NCBI RefSeq assembly: GCF_003762835.1
Contig: NZ_RJWA01000010.1
Coordinates: 1 to 64,000, forward strand
Source: Micromonospora sp. HM5-17
Lineage (GTDB): Bacteria > Actinomycetota > Actinomycetes > Mycobacteriales > Micromonosporaceae
Length of the DNA stretch: 64,000 nucleotides
Direction of reading: 5' to 3'
Shown here: positions 1 through 8,588 of the stretch, piece after piece
How positions within the stretch are numbered: the first letter of the stretch is position 1
Layout of the letters: every line of letters starts with the position of its first letter
Translations under genes and position numbers: made by a program
The notes under the pieces: model-generated
Databases searched by the model: none
The model's input: only the letters and a program-made list of their open reading frames with translations
What the model was told of the DNA's origin: nothing

Positions 1-44
1 GCACTGTATGTTGTGGCGATATCGCCATGAGGAAGGATGTACCC

Positions 45-2264
45 GTGACTTCACGGCCGCATGGCGGAGACCGGCCGCGCCGTCAGGACGACCGTCCGGA
101 TCGACGGGGTGGTCGTGACGCCGTCGGACGTGAGGACGGTCGCCCGTCGTACCGGGAGAATCGTGAATCGTTCGGTTCGTCGCGCGGGAGCTACCGCGCG
201 GCGGGCGGCTTCCGCGATGGACCGCGACCGGGGCCGAATCGTGGGGATCGGCCGGGATATCGAGACGGCGGTGGTTTTCGGGACCGTGACCACGGCCGTG
301 GCGCCGATCGGCGCGACGGGTGGTTTGGTCGTGAGTCGCGCGGCGACGGCCGCTCCGGTGGGCGAGGCGACCGGTGGGGTGACGCGGGCTCGGGCGCGTG
401 GAGAGCGCGGGCCGACGGGGACCGGCGCCCCTCGGGCGAGGGCGGCGGTGCGCGTCCTGGCTGGGGCGTTCGGGGGAACGGTGCCCTCGGCGACGGTTAC
501 CGCGGCGTGGGCTGGGCCGGTGGCGATCCCCGCGGCGCGGGGAGCGCCGACCGGGGCGGCTACCGGAGCCGCGGCGGCGACGCCCGTGACGCCGCGGGCG
601 GCCGCCGCGGAGACTTCTCCCGGGACGACCGGCGCGGCGCCGGCTTCCGCCGGGACGGGTTTCCCCGGGACGGCCGTCGGGACCGCGATCATCGAGGCGG
701 CCGCGGGGATGGTTCCTCCCGGGACCGTCGGGATGGTGGTTTCCGGGGCGACCGCCGAGCGGACCTCTTCCGGGACGACCGGCGCGCCGGTGACCACCGC
801 GGTGTCCGGGACGGAGCCGGTCGAGCCGGTGACGAGCGCTCCGTCGCGGACCGGGAGCGTGGTTTCGGCCCGGACCGGAGGCGGACCGACCGGGTGGGGG
901 GCCGGGACGACCACCGGCGTGACCGCCCGCGGCACGGTGCTGGTGGGGACGACCGGACGACGGCGCGCCCGCCGAGGGACCACGGCGATCAGGGGCGACC
1001 GGGTCGGACCGGTGCGCGGCGGGACGACGGCGGGCACCCTGATGCCGCCACCCCGCAGCCGCGCGAGGAGGTGCGGCGTGGCCGGGCGGAGTATCCCGGC
1101 CGGGCCCCGGCTGACGCCGCCCAGGGGCGTGAGAGGCGGGAGAAGGTAACCGGCCCCGCCCTGCCCGACGAGATCGTCGCGACGGATTTGGACAGTGCCG
1201 TCCGTGCCGAGCTGCTGTCCCTGACCAAGCCGGTCGCGGACCGGGTTGCCCGGCACCTTGTCGCGACGGGCCGGCTGATCGACGAGGACCCGGCCCTGGC
1301 GCTGGAGCACGCGGTCGCGGCACGACGCCTCGCAGCCAGGATCGCCGCGGTGCGTGAGGCGGTCGGGCTGGCCGCGTACCGGGCGGGCGAGTGGCAGACC
1401 GCCCTTACCGAGTTGCGGACGTACCACCGGATGACGGGACGGCAGCCGCACCTGGCGGTGTTGGCGGACTGCGAGCGGGCGCTGGGCCGGCCGGAGCGGG
1501 CGATCGACCTCTACCGTGGCGCCGACAGCGCGTCCCTGGACAAGGCTGCGGCCATCGAGTTGCTGATCGTGGCTGCCGGGGCCCGCGCAGACCTGGGCCA
1601 GCGGGACGCGGCCGTGGCGATGCTCCAGGTCCGTGAGCTGACGGCGACCTCGGCCGAGCCGTGGGTGGCACGGCTCCGGTACGCCTACGCCGACGCGCTG
1701 CTCGCGACCGGCCGGCAGGAGGAGGCACGGGAGTGGTTCGCCCGCGCCGCGGACGCCGACGAGCTCGGCGATACCGACGCGGCGGAGCGGCTGCTGGAGC
1801 TGGATGGTGTCGTTCTCGAGGAAGACGAGTTCGATGACGAGCCGGATCCTGACGAGGCCGGTGGGGAGGCCACCCCGAACGGCGACGTGAGCAGCGGCCC
1901 CGCCGGCGAGCGGACCGCGCTCGACGGTGACCAGCCCGACGGGGAGGCCCCCGGTAGGCCCGCGGAGCCCGACGCCGACCGATCCGACGGTGAGCCCGAC
2001 GCCGAGGTGCCCGCCGGCGCCGACGACGAGTCCGACAGGGATCTCCGGTCCGACGTCGTCGACCGGGCCGGCGACCCCGCCGACACGGCGATGACGGCAC
2101 CGGACGAGGGCCCGGCCGCGGCGGAGCCGACCGAGACCGCCACCCGGAGCAGCGGACCGAAGGCCGACGCCACCCCCGCCCAGACCGTCGGCGGAGCGGA
2201 GGACCGGAATCCGGGAGGGCAGGGGAGCGAGGACGTCGGGTCGCCGGACCAGGGCGACTCGTGA
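45..2264 (+). CDS. TPR-domain protein with Arg/Gly/Asp-rich N-terminus
   Basis: Three parts are visible. Residues 1 to about 360 are low-complexity, dominated by Arg, Gly and Asp with many RGG/RDG-like repeats, and are probably disordered. Residues about 370-585 are helical and Ala-rich, resembling tetratricopeptide repeats. Residues 590-739 form an acidic Asp/Glu/Pro/Gly tail. I chose GTG at 45 because GAGGAAGG lies 8-15 bases upstream; an in-frame ATG at 27 has no ribosome binding site. RGG-type stretches often bind RNA and TPRs bind proteins, so a scaffold or RNA-associated role is possible but unproven. The stop overlaps the next gene by four bases, suggesting coupling with the HAD phosphatase. 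No function is assigned. Confidence 0.8.
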   Translation: MTSRPHGGDRPRRQDDRPDRRGGRDAVGREDGRPSYRENRESFGSSRGSYRAAGGFRDGPRPGPNRGDRPGYRDGGGFRDRDHGRGADRRDGWFGRESRGDGRSGGRGDRWGDAGSGAWRARADGDRRPSGEGGGARPGWGVRGNGALGDGYRGVGWAGGDPRGAGSADRGGYRSRGGDARDAAGGRRGDFSRDDRRGAGFRRDGFPRDGRRDRDHRGGRGDGSSRDRRDGGFRGDRRADLFRDDRRAGDHRGVRDGAGRAGDERSVADRERGFGPDRRRTDRVGGRDDHRRDRPRHGAGGDDRTTARPPRDHGDQGRPGRTGARRDDGGHPDAATPQPREEVRRGRAEYPGRAPADAAQGRERREKVTGPALPDEIVATDLDSAVRAELLSLTKPVADRVARHLVATGRLIDEDPALALEHAVAARRLAARIAAVREAVGLAAYRAGEWQTALTELRTYHRMTGRQPHLAVLADCERALGRPERAIDLYRGADSASLDKAAAIELLIVAAGARADLGQRDAAVAMLQVRELTATSAEPWVARLRYAYADALLATGRQEEAREWFARAADADELGDTDAAERLLELDGVVLEEDEFDDEPDPDEAGGEATPNGDVSSGPAGERTALDGDQPDGEAPGRPAEPDADRSDGEPDAEVPAGADDESDRDLRSDVVDRAGDPADTAMTAPDEGPAAAEPTETATRSSGPKADATPAQTVGGAEDRNPGGQGSEDVGSPDQGDS

Positions 2265-3316
2265 CCGGCGCTGCGCCGTACGGTCGGCTCGTCGACGCGT
2301 ACGATCTGGTGATCTTCGACCTCGACGGGGTGGTGTACCTGGTCGACCGGCCGATCGAGACCGCCGTCGCGGCGGTCCACCGGCTGTGTGTCGAGGGCAA
2401 GCCGCTGGCGTACGCGACGAACAACGCCTCCCGGCGGTCCGTCGAGGTCGCCGCCCTGCTTTCCGAGATGGGGCTCGACGCCCGGCCCGACCAGGTGCTC
2501 ACGTCGGCGGCCGCGGCGGCGGAGATCCTCGCCGAGCGTTTCCCGGCGGACTCACCCGTGCTGGTGGTCGGTGCGGAGGCATTGCGGGCCGAGGTTCGCG
2601 CCGTCGGGCTCCGACCGGTCGGTCGAGTCGAGGACGAGCCGGTCGCGGTGGTCCAGGGCTACGGGCCGCAGGTCGGGTGGGCGGACCTGGCCGAGGCGGC
2701 GCTGGCGGTACGCCGCGGCGCGGAGTGGATCGTCACGAACACGGACCGGACCCTGCCCACACCACGGGGCCCGGTGCCGGGAAACGGCGCGCTGGTCGCG
2801 GTGCTCCGTACCGCGCTGGACCGGGAGCCGGACCTGGTGATCGGCAAGCCGGGCCCGGCGCTGTTCACGACCGCGGCGCGACGGACCGGTGCCGCCCGGC
2901 CGCTCGTGGTCGGCGACCGGCTGGACACCGACATCGAGGGCGCGGTCCGGGCCGGCATGGACAGCCTGCTTGTCCTGACCGGGGCGAGTACGCCGTGGGA
3001 GCTGCTGCACGCCCCGGTCACCGCCCGGCCGACGTACGTCGCCGAGGATCTGAGGGGCCTGCACGACCCGGCCCGGGTGGCGCGGCTGTCCGGCCCCGCC
3101 CCGGAGCGGGCGCTCCGGGAGCCCGGCTGGCGGATGATCCGGGACGAGGCAGCCTGGGTACTCGCCGGCGCGGGGTCGGCGCTCGAGGCGCTCGGCGTCC
3201 TGTGCGCCGCCGCCTGGTCGAGCGCGGAGCCGCTCGGGTCCGTGCGACCGGCGAACGCGGAGGCCCGCGCCGTGCTCGAGACCCTGGGGCTGCTCGGATC
3301 GGCCGGACCAGGCTGA
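2261..3316 (+). CDS. HAD superfamily hydrolase, NagD-like (subclass IIA)
   Basis: Phosphatase of the haloacid dehalogenase superfamily, 351 residues. Motif I, DLDG at residues 20-23, carries the nucleophile Asp20 and acid/base Asp22. A TNNAS-type motif II follows around residue 64, and the metal-binding GDRLDTD motif lies near residue 218. This layout matches NagD/4-nitrophenylphosphatase relatives that act on small phosphorylated metabolites; the substrate cannot be read from sequence. About 80 residues follow the catalytic core and look like an Ala/Leu-rich appendage. The GTG start overlaps the previous stop (GTGA), so the two genes are probably co-translated. The gene faces the SCP2-like gene tail to tail. 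Confidence 0.85.
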   Translation: MTGAAPYGRLVDAYDLVIFDLDGVVYLVDRPIETAVAAVHRLCVEGKPLAYATNNASRRSVEVAALLSEMGLDARPDQVLTSAAAAAEILAERFPADSPVLVVGAEALRAEVRAVGLRPVGRVEDEPVAVVQGYGPQVGWADLAEAALAVRRGAEWIVTNTDRTLPTPRGPVPGNGALVAVLRTALDREPDLVIGKPGPALFTTAARRTGAARPLVVGDRLDTDIEGAVRAGMDSLLVLTGASTPWELLHAPVTARPTYVAEDLRGLHDPARVARLSGPAPERALREPGWRMIRDEAAWVLAGAGSALEALGVLCAAAWSSAEPLGSVRPANAEARAVLETLGLLGSAGPG

Positions 3317-3423
3317 GGCCGTCCCGCGGCGGCCGGGCTCCGCGTGGGAGTCGACGGACGGGGCCGGCCGATCGGACCCCGGCGGTCGGTCGCGCGGTAC
3401 CCCAGCGGTCCGCCGGCCGTTGA

Positions 3424-3762
3424 TCAGAGCAGTTTGCGCAGTTTCAGCAGATCAAATGGATTGGCACTGATCGATATCTGTCGCGTCGCGAGCGCCCGCG
3501 GGATGTCCAGCTCGCCCCTGACCAGACGGATCAGGTCGTCGCTGGTCGTGCTCAAGGCGATCTTCGCTTTCGGGTCGTCGCCGTCCGCCAGGTCGAACAG
3601 GCGACCGCCGGTCAGCCGCCCGTGGAACGCGACGCCGAGGTCGGTGATCCGGCAGGCGAGGGTGCGGTCCAGGTCGACGCGCTTACGGACCGTCTCGGCG
3701 TTGGCGTCCATCCGGGCCGCCAGTTCGTGCAGCGCCTGCCGGCATTCGTCAACGCTGGCCAT
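3424..3762 (-). CDS. SCP2 sterol-binding-domain-like protein
   Basis: Small protein of 112 residues resembling the SCP2 (sterol carrier protein 2) lipid-binding fold. Recognisable parts are a central stretch with 'LTGGRLFDLADGDDPKAKIA' and the 'DLIRLVRGELDIPRAL' segment that mirrors the D-x-x-x-x-x-x-G core of SCP2 proteins. In actinomycetes such stand-alone domains are thought to bind hydrophobic ligands; no ligand can be inferred here. ATG at 3762 is preferred over an upstream ATG at 3789 because a GAGGAGG ribosome binding site sits about eight bases before it. Transcribed leftward, convergent with the HAD gene and divergent from the phasin-like gene. Confidence 0.65.
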   Translation of the reverse strand: MASVDECRQALHELAARMDANAETVRKRVDLDRTLACRITDLGVAFHGRLTGGRLFDLADGDDPKAKIALSTTSDDLIRLVRGELDIPRALATRQISISANPFDLLKLRKLL

Positions 3763-3881
3763 CGCCCGCCCCTCCTCGCCTCGCGCCACACCCGTCCCCG
3801 GGCACCGTACCGCACGGGACAGCGCTGGGCGCCCGGTAGCGTGACAACCTGTACAGTCGGCACCCGCGAAAGGACGAGGGT

Positions 3882-4625
3882 ATGCAGGATGCGTGGCGGG
3901 CCTATCTCGAGCTGGCCCTCGGGCTGACGGAGGCGTCGCGGAAGCGCGCCCAGGCGGCCGCGCGGAAGCTGGTCGGCTCCAGCGGCGCCACCGCAGCCCA
4001 ACTGCAGACCATGGCGGAGGAGCTGATCTCGACCGGGATGGCCAACCGGGAGGCGCTCACCCGGCTCGTCCGGGCCGAGGTTGACCGGGCCCTTGGTGTC
4101 CTCGGGCTCGCGACCAGCGACGAGGTCGCCGCGTTGAGCGAGCGGGTCCAGCGTCTGGAGCGGGAGCTGGCGGCGGTTCGGGCGGCGGGGGCTGCGACCA
4201 CCCCGGGCGGCAGCGCCACGACCACGGATGACCGGCTCCCCGGCGAGGAGGTGGCCGAGCCGACGCCGGCGACCGACGCCGGGACGGCCCGGCCGAGGAA
4301 GGCCACCACGACGCCGGTGGCCAAGAAGACCGTGGCGAAGAAGGCGGTGGCGAAGAAGCCCGGCGCCGGGAAGACCCTCGCCGAGCAACCGTCGGCCCGG
4401 AAGGCGGTGGCGAAGAAGAGCACCGGTACCACGACGGTGGCGAAGCGGGCCGGTGGCAGGGCGGTGGCGACGAAGGGGGCCGCGCAACGGGCCACCGCGG
4501 GCCGCGGGGCCGCGGCGCCGTCCGGTCCGGACACGACCGGCACCCCGCCCGCGGTGACGAAGACGTCCGCACGGAAGGCTCCGACCGTCCGGCGCCCGTC
4601 TGCCGGGGACGGAGGTGCGGCATGA
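3882..4625 (+). CDS. Phasin-like protein with Lys/Ala-rich histone-H1-like tail
   Basis: 247 residues in two parts. Residues 1-105 form an amphipathic helical domain ending in a coiled coil (ALSERVQRLERELAAVRAAG), the layout of phasin/PhaF-type polyhydroxyalkanoate granule proteins. Residues about 135-240 contain repeated AKK/VAKK units rich in Ala, Lys, Thr and Pro, like the DNA-binding tails of PhaF and histone H1. A granule-surface or nucleoid-associated role is therefore plausible. The ATG follows an AAAGGACGAGGG ribosome binding site, and a TACAGT-like -10 box lies at about 3852-3857. The stop overlaps the next small gene (ATGA). The phasin assignment rests on architecture only. Confidence 0.65.
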   Translation: MQDAWRAYLELALGLTEASRKRAQAAARKLVGSSGATAAQLQTMAEELISTGMANREALTRLVRAEVDRALGVLGLATSDEVAALSERVQRLERELAAVRAAGAATTPGGSATTTDDRLPGEEVAEPTPATDAGTARPRKATTTPVAKKTVAKKAVAKKPGAGKTLAEQPSARKAVAKKSTGTTTVAKRAGGRAVATKGAAQRATAGRGAAAPSGPDTTGTPPAVTKTSARKAPTVRRPSAGDGGAA

Positions 4626-4864
4626 CCCAGCCAGCGTCCGTGCGCGGTCCGTTCCCGCCCGGGACGAGCCGCCCCGGCGCCGCGACCACCGGGTTGGGGG
4701 ACCGGGAGGGCACCGAGACGGCCGGATCGGGCCACCCGGCGGTCGACGCGGTGCTCCAGGCCCTGGCCAACGCGGCGAATCTCCCGCCGGCCGACCAGAT
4801 CGCCCATTACGAGGCCGCGCACCGTACGCTGCGCGAGACCCTCGCCACCATCGACCAGGCGTGA
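4622..4864 (+). CDS. Small conserved-type hypothetical protein
   Basis: 80 residues. The first half is Pro/Gly/Thr-rich and probably disordered. The second half, from about residue 38 (HPAVDAVLQALANAANLPPA), is a compact amphipathic helical pair ending in a Thr/Ile/Asp/Gln-rich helix. It overlaps the phasin-like gene by four bases (ATGA) and ends 26 bases before tlyA, so it is probably translated within the same operon. I do not recognise a family. The position between a phasin-like gene and tlyA, and the helical C-terminus, argue for a real gene rather than a chance frame. Confidence 0.7.
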   Translation: MTQPASVRGPFPPGTSRPGAATTGLGDREGTETAGSGHPAVDAVLQALANAANLPPADQIAHYEAAHRTLRETLATIDQA

Positions 4865-4890
4865 GCCCCGCCCCTCTCGGAGAACCATCG

Positions 4891-5727
4891 ATGGCACGTC
4901 GTACCCGGCTGGACGCCGAACTCGTCCGCCGAGGCCTGGCCCGGTCGCGCGAGCAGGCCGCCGCACTGGTTGAGGCCGGACGGGTCCAGGTCCGTGGGGT
5001 GCCGGCCCGCAAGGTGGCCGCCATGGTCGACCCGGCCGACCCGGTGCGGGTGCTCGGCGACGACCCCGGGGCGGAGTACGTCTCCCGGGGCGGACACAAG
5101 CTCGCCGGCGCGCTGGCCGCGTTCACCCCGGACGGGCTCCGGGTCGCCGGGCGGCGGTGCCTGGACGCCGGGGCGTCGACCGGTGGCTTCACCGACGTTC
5201 TGCTGCGGGCCGGCGCCGCGGAGGTGGTCGCGGTGGACGTCGGGTACGGCCAGCTCGCCTGGTCGCTCCGCGAGGATCCCCGGGTGCGGGTCTTCGAGCG
5301 CACCAACGTGCGGGGCCTCACCCCCGAGGCCGTCGGCGGCACGGTGGCGCTCACCGTCGCCGACCTGTCGTTCATCTCGCTGCGCCTGGTCCTGCCGGCG
5401 CTGCGCGGCTGCACCGACCCGGAGGGGGACCTGGTGCTCATGGTCAAACCACAGTTCGAGGTCGGCCGGGAGCGGGTCGGCAGCGGCGGGGTGGTGCGCG
5501 ATCCCGAACTGCGGACCGAGGCGGTTCTCGCGGTGACCGGCGCCGCCGCCGGGCTGGGGCTCGGCCTGGCCGGTGTGGTGGCCAGCCCGCTGCCCGGGCC
5601 GAGCGGCAACGTGGAGTACTTCGTCTGGCTGCGGACGGGTGCTCCGGCCCCGGACGAGGCACGGATTCGGGCGGCGGTGGCGGCCGGGCCGGCGGGCTCC
5701 GGCGCGATCCGGGAGGAAGCCCGATGA
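4891..5727 (+). CDS. tlyA: 16S/23S rRNA 2'-O-methyltransferase TlyA
   Basis: 278-residue rRNA methyltransferase of the TlyA/FtsJ family, which uses S-adenosylmethionine to methylate ribose 2'-OH groups at helix 44 of 16S and helix 69 of 23S rRNA. In mycobacteria loss of TlyA gives capreomycin and viomycin resistance. Residues 1-65 are an S4 RNA-binding domain (RLDAELVRRGLARSREQAA). The methyltransferase core starts with GGHK near residue 70, followed by the SAM-binding LDAGASTGGFTD near residue 90 and the KPQFE motif near residue 187. ATG at 4891 is chosen because it starts at the S4 domain. The stop overlaps nadK (ATGA). Clustering with nadK and recN is typical of actinobacteria. Confidence 0.95.
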   Translation: MARRTRLDAELVRRGLARSREQAAALVEAGRVQVRGVPARKVAAMVDPADPVRVLGDDPGAEYVSRGGHKLAGALAAFTPDGLRVAGRRCLDAGASTGGFTDVLLRAGAAEVVAVDVGYGQLAWSLREDPRVRVFERTNVRGLTPEAVGGTVALTVADLSFISLRLVLPALRGCTDPEGDLVLMVKPQFEVGRERVGSGGVVRDPELRTEAVLAVTGAAAGLGLGLAGVVASPLPGPSGNVEYFVWLRTGAPAPDEARIRAAVAAGPAGSGAIREEAR

Positions 5728-6608
5728 CCCGGACGGCGTTGTTGGTGACCCACACCGGGCGTCCCCGGAGCACGGAGCACGCCCGTACCGTCGCGGCCGA
5801 CCTGCTGGCCGCCGGCTTCGAGGTACGGGTCGTGGCCGAGGAGGCCGACGACCTGGGCCTGCCCGACGTACGGCCGGTGAGCCTGCTCGGCGCCGCGGAC
5901 GGTGCCGAGATCGTCATCGCGCTGGGTGGCGACGGCACCTTTCTCCGCGCCGCGGACCTGGCGCGGCCGGCGAAGGCACCGTTGCTCGGGATCAATCTCG
6001 GCCGGGTCGGCTTCCTCGCCGAGGCCGAGATCGACGACCTGGACGAGGCCGTCCGGGACGTGGTGAACCGCAACTACACAGTGGACGAGCGGCTCACCCT
6101 CGACGTTCGGGCGGAGTTCGAGGGCGGCCCGGTGATCGAGTCCTGGGCGCTCAACGAGGTGACCGTGGAGAAGGGCGAGCGGGCGCAGATGCTCGAACTT
6201 CTGGTCGACGTCGACGGGCGGCCGCTGTCCCGGTACGGCTGCGACGGCGTCGTCTGCGCCACCCCGACCGGCTCCACGGCGTACGCGTTCTCGGCCGGAG
6301 GTCCCGTGGTCTGGCCGGAGGTGGAGGCGCTGCTGCTGGTGCCGATCAGCGCGCACGCGCTGTTCAGCCGTCCGGTCGTCACCGCGCCGAACTCCAGCTT
6401 CACCATCACCGTGAACCCGTACACCACGCTGGCGGTGCTCTGCTGCGACGGCCGACGGGTCTACGACCTGCCCCCCGGTGCCCGGGTCACGGTGCACCGC
6501 GGCGCGCTCCCGGTCCGGATCGTCCGGCTGCGCGCCCGGCACTTCACCGACCGGCTCGTCGCCAAGTTCGGTCTCCCCGTCCAGGGCTGGCGCGGCAGCC
6601 GCCGGTAG
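5724..6608 (+). CDS. nadK: NAD kinase
   Basis: 294-residue ATP/polyphosphate-NAD kinase making NADP from NAD. The diagnostic GGDGTFLR motif is at about residue 69, the NE motif (ALNEVTVEKGE) near residue 145, and the glycine-rich CATPTGSTAYAFSAGGP stretch, which forms part of the NAD site, near residue 180. The whole family length is present. The ATG lies inside the tlyA stop and follows a GGGAGGAAG ribosome binding site embedded in tlyA, so the two genes are translationally coupled. recN follows after about 80 bases. Confidence 0.95.
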   Translation: MTRTALLVTHTGRPRSTEHARTVAADLLAAGFEVRVVAEEADDLGLPDVRPVSLLGAADGAEIVIALGGDGTFLRAADLARPAKAPLLGINLGRVGFLAEAEIDDLDEAVRDVVNRNYTVDERLTLDVRAEFEGGPVIESWALNEVTVEKGERAQMLELLVDVDGRPLSRYGCDGVVCATPTGSTAYAFSAGGPVVWPEVEALLLVPISAHALFSRPVVTAPNSSFTITVNPYTTLAVLCCDGRRVYDLPPGARVTVHRGALPVRIVRLRARHFTDRLVAKFGLPVQGWRGSRR

Positions 6609-6690
6609 CCCGCCCGCGGCGGTCGCCGGACACACGCGCGGCGGACGCCGGGTGGTCAAGTGTCGGGGACCGCTACTACTGTCGGTGGCT

Positions 6691-8448
6691 GTGCTGGAAG
6701 AGCTGCGCATCACCGGGTTGGGTGTCATCGAGGACACCACGCTGCCGCTGACCAGCGGCATGAACGTCATCACGGGCGAGACGGGCGCGGGTAAGACGAT
6801 GGTGGTCACCGGTCTCGGGCTGCTCTTCGGGGGACGCGCCGACGCCGGGCGCGTCCGGGCCGATCCCGGACGGGCGGTGGTCGAGGGCCGTCTTCGGCTC
6901 ACCGGTCCCGTCGCCACCGCCGTGCACGCCCGGATCGCCGAGGCGGGGGGCGAGCCGGACGACGACGGCTCCATACTGCTCAGCCGTACGGTCACCGTGG
7001 AGGGACGGTCCCGGGCGCACGTGGCGGGCCGGAGCATGCCGGTGGCGATGCTGGCCGAGATCGGTGAGCAGGTGCTGGCGGTGCACGGCCAGTCGGACCA
7101 GCTGCGCCTGCTTCGCCCGGCCGAGCAGCGAGCCGCGCTGGACCGGTTCGGCGGGCCGGAGCACGAGAAGCTGCTGGAGAGCCTGCGCGAGACGTACGCC
7201 CGCTGGCGCCGGGTCTCGGACGATCTCGACGACCGGCGGCGCAACGCCCGGGAGCGTAACCAGGAGGCGGATCTGCTGCGCCTGGGGCTGGACGAGATCA
7301 GCCGGGTCGACCCGCAGCCGGGCGAGGACGAGGAGCTCAGGGCGGAGGCGCAGCGTCTGGAGCACGCCGAGGGGCTGCGGACCGCCGCCCAGACCGCGCA
7401 GCACTGCGTCTCCGGCTCGGCCGAGCCGACCGACGAGGCGGCCGACGTGATCACGCTGCTCGGGCACGCCCGACGGACCCTGGAGGCCCAGGCCGGCGTG
7501 GACCGGACCCTCGGTGACCTGGCCGGGCGGCTGGAGGAGGTCTCGACCCTGGTCGGCGACATCGCCGCGGAACTGTCGCGCTACCTCGCCGGGCTCGACG
7601 CCGACCCGGCCCGGTTGCAGGCGGTCTACGAGCGGCGGGCGGCGCTGCGCGGCCTCACCCGCAAGTACGCCGACGACGTCGACGGGGTGATCGCCTGGGC
7701 GGAGCGGGCCCGTACCCGGCTGTCGGAGCTGGACAGCTCCGACGAGCTCCTCGACGAGCTGGAGCGGGAGCGGGACCGGCTGGCCGGAGAGGTCGCCGAC
7801 CTGGCGTCCCGGCTCTCCGCAGCCCGCCGGGAGGCGGCCACCCGGTTCGCCGAGGCGGTCACCGCCGAGCTCGCCGGGCTGGCGATGCCGCACGCCCGGA
7901 TCGAGGTGGCGGTGCTGCCCCGCCCGGTCGGCCGGGGCGAGCCGACCCTCACCGTCGATGGTGTCGAGGCCGGGATCGGGCCGGACGGCGCGGACGAGAT
8001 CGAGCTGCGGTTGCTGGCCCATCCGGGCGCGCCGTCGTTGCCGCTGCAACGGGGCGCCTCGGGCGGCGAGCTGTCCCGGGTGATGCTCGCCATCGAGGTC
8101 GTCTTCGCCGGTTCCGGCGGTCCCCCGACGCTGGTCTTCGACGAGGTCGACGCCGGCGTCGGTGGGCAGGCCGCGGTGGAGATCGGGCGGCGGCTGGCCC
8201 GGCTGGCCCGCAGCCACCAGGTGCTCGTGGTGACCCACCTGCCGCAGGTTGCCGCGTTCGCCGACCGTCACCTGGTGGTGGCGAAGGACACCGGGGGTGC
8301 GGTGACGACCAGCGGGGTCCGGGTGGTCGAGGACACCGAGCGGGCCCGGGAGCTCGCCCGGATGCTCGCGGGTTTGCCGGACTCCGATCTGGGTATCGCG
8401 CATGCGGAGGAGCTGCTGGCGGTGGCGGCCCGCGAACGCCGCGCGTGA
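6691..8448 (+). CDS. recN: DNA repair protein RecN
   Basis: 585-residue SMC-like ATPase of double-strand-break repair. The N-terminal half-ATPase holds Walker A GETGAGKT at about residues 29-36. A long coiled-coil middle rich in Glu, Arg and Leu spans about residues 150-400. The C-terminal half carries the ABC signature GGELSRVMLA near residue 455 and Walker B TLVFDEVDAGVGG near 478. GTG at 6691 puts the conserved LEELRITGLGVI at the N-terminus; GTG at 6685 is an alternative. No ribosome binding site is visible, but TACTGT (6677-6682) could act as a -10 box for a nearly leaderless transcript. No LexA box was seen. Confidence 0.93.
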   Translation: MLEELRITGLGVIEDTTLPLTSGMNVITGETGAGKTMVVTGLGLLFGGRADAGRVRADPGRAVVEGRLRLTGPVATAVHARIAEAGGEPDDDGSILLSRTVTVEGRSRAHVAGRSMPVAMLAEIGEQVLAVHGQSDQLRLLRPAEQRAALDRFGGPEHEKLLESLRETYARWRRVSDDLDDRRRNARERNQEADLLRLGLDEISRVDPQPGEDEELRAEAQRLEHAEGLRTAAQTAQHCVSGSAEPTDEAADVITLLGHARRTLEAQAGVDRTLGDLAGRLEEVSTLVGDIAAELSRYLAGLDADPARLQAVYERRAALRGLTRKYADDVDGVIAWAERARTRLSELDSSDELLDELERERDRLAGEVADLASRLSAARREAATRFAEAVTAELAGLAMPHARIEVAVLPRPVGRGEPTLTVDGVEAGIGPDGADEIELRLLAHPGAPSLPLQRGASGGELSRVMLAIEVVFAGSGGPPTLVFDEVDAGVGGQAAVEIGRRLARLARSHQVLVVTHLPQVAAFADRHLVVAKDTGGAVTTSGVRVVEDTERARELARMLAGLPDSDLGIAHAEELLAVAARERRA

Positions 8449-8588
8449 GCCGGGGGCGGCCGGCGAGTGGACAGGCAATGTGACGTCGGCCACACCCGGC
8501 CCGGCGTAAGTGTGGTTCCCTTGGGGTGGCGGCCCTGCTCAGGCATGTCGCGACAGAAAGCTCTGCCCCACATGCCAGGATGGTCAGG

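Noticed and set aside
3612-7562. A very long leftward open frame opposite tlyA, nadK and recN
   Set aside because: Ser/Arg-rich, no motifs, produced by GC-rich third positions of the real rightward genes.
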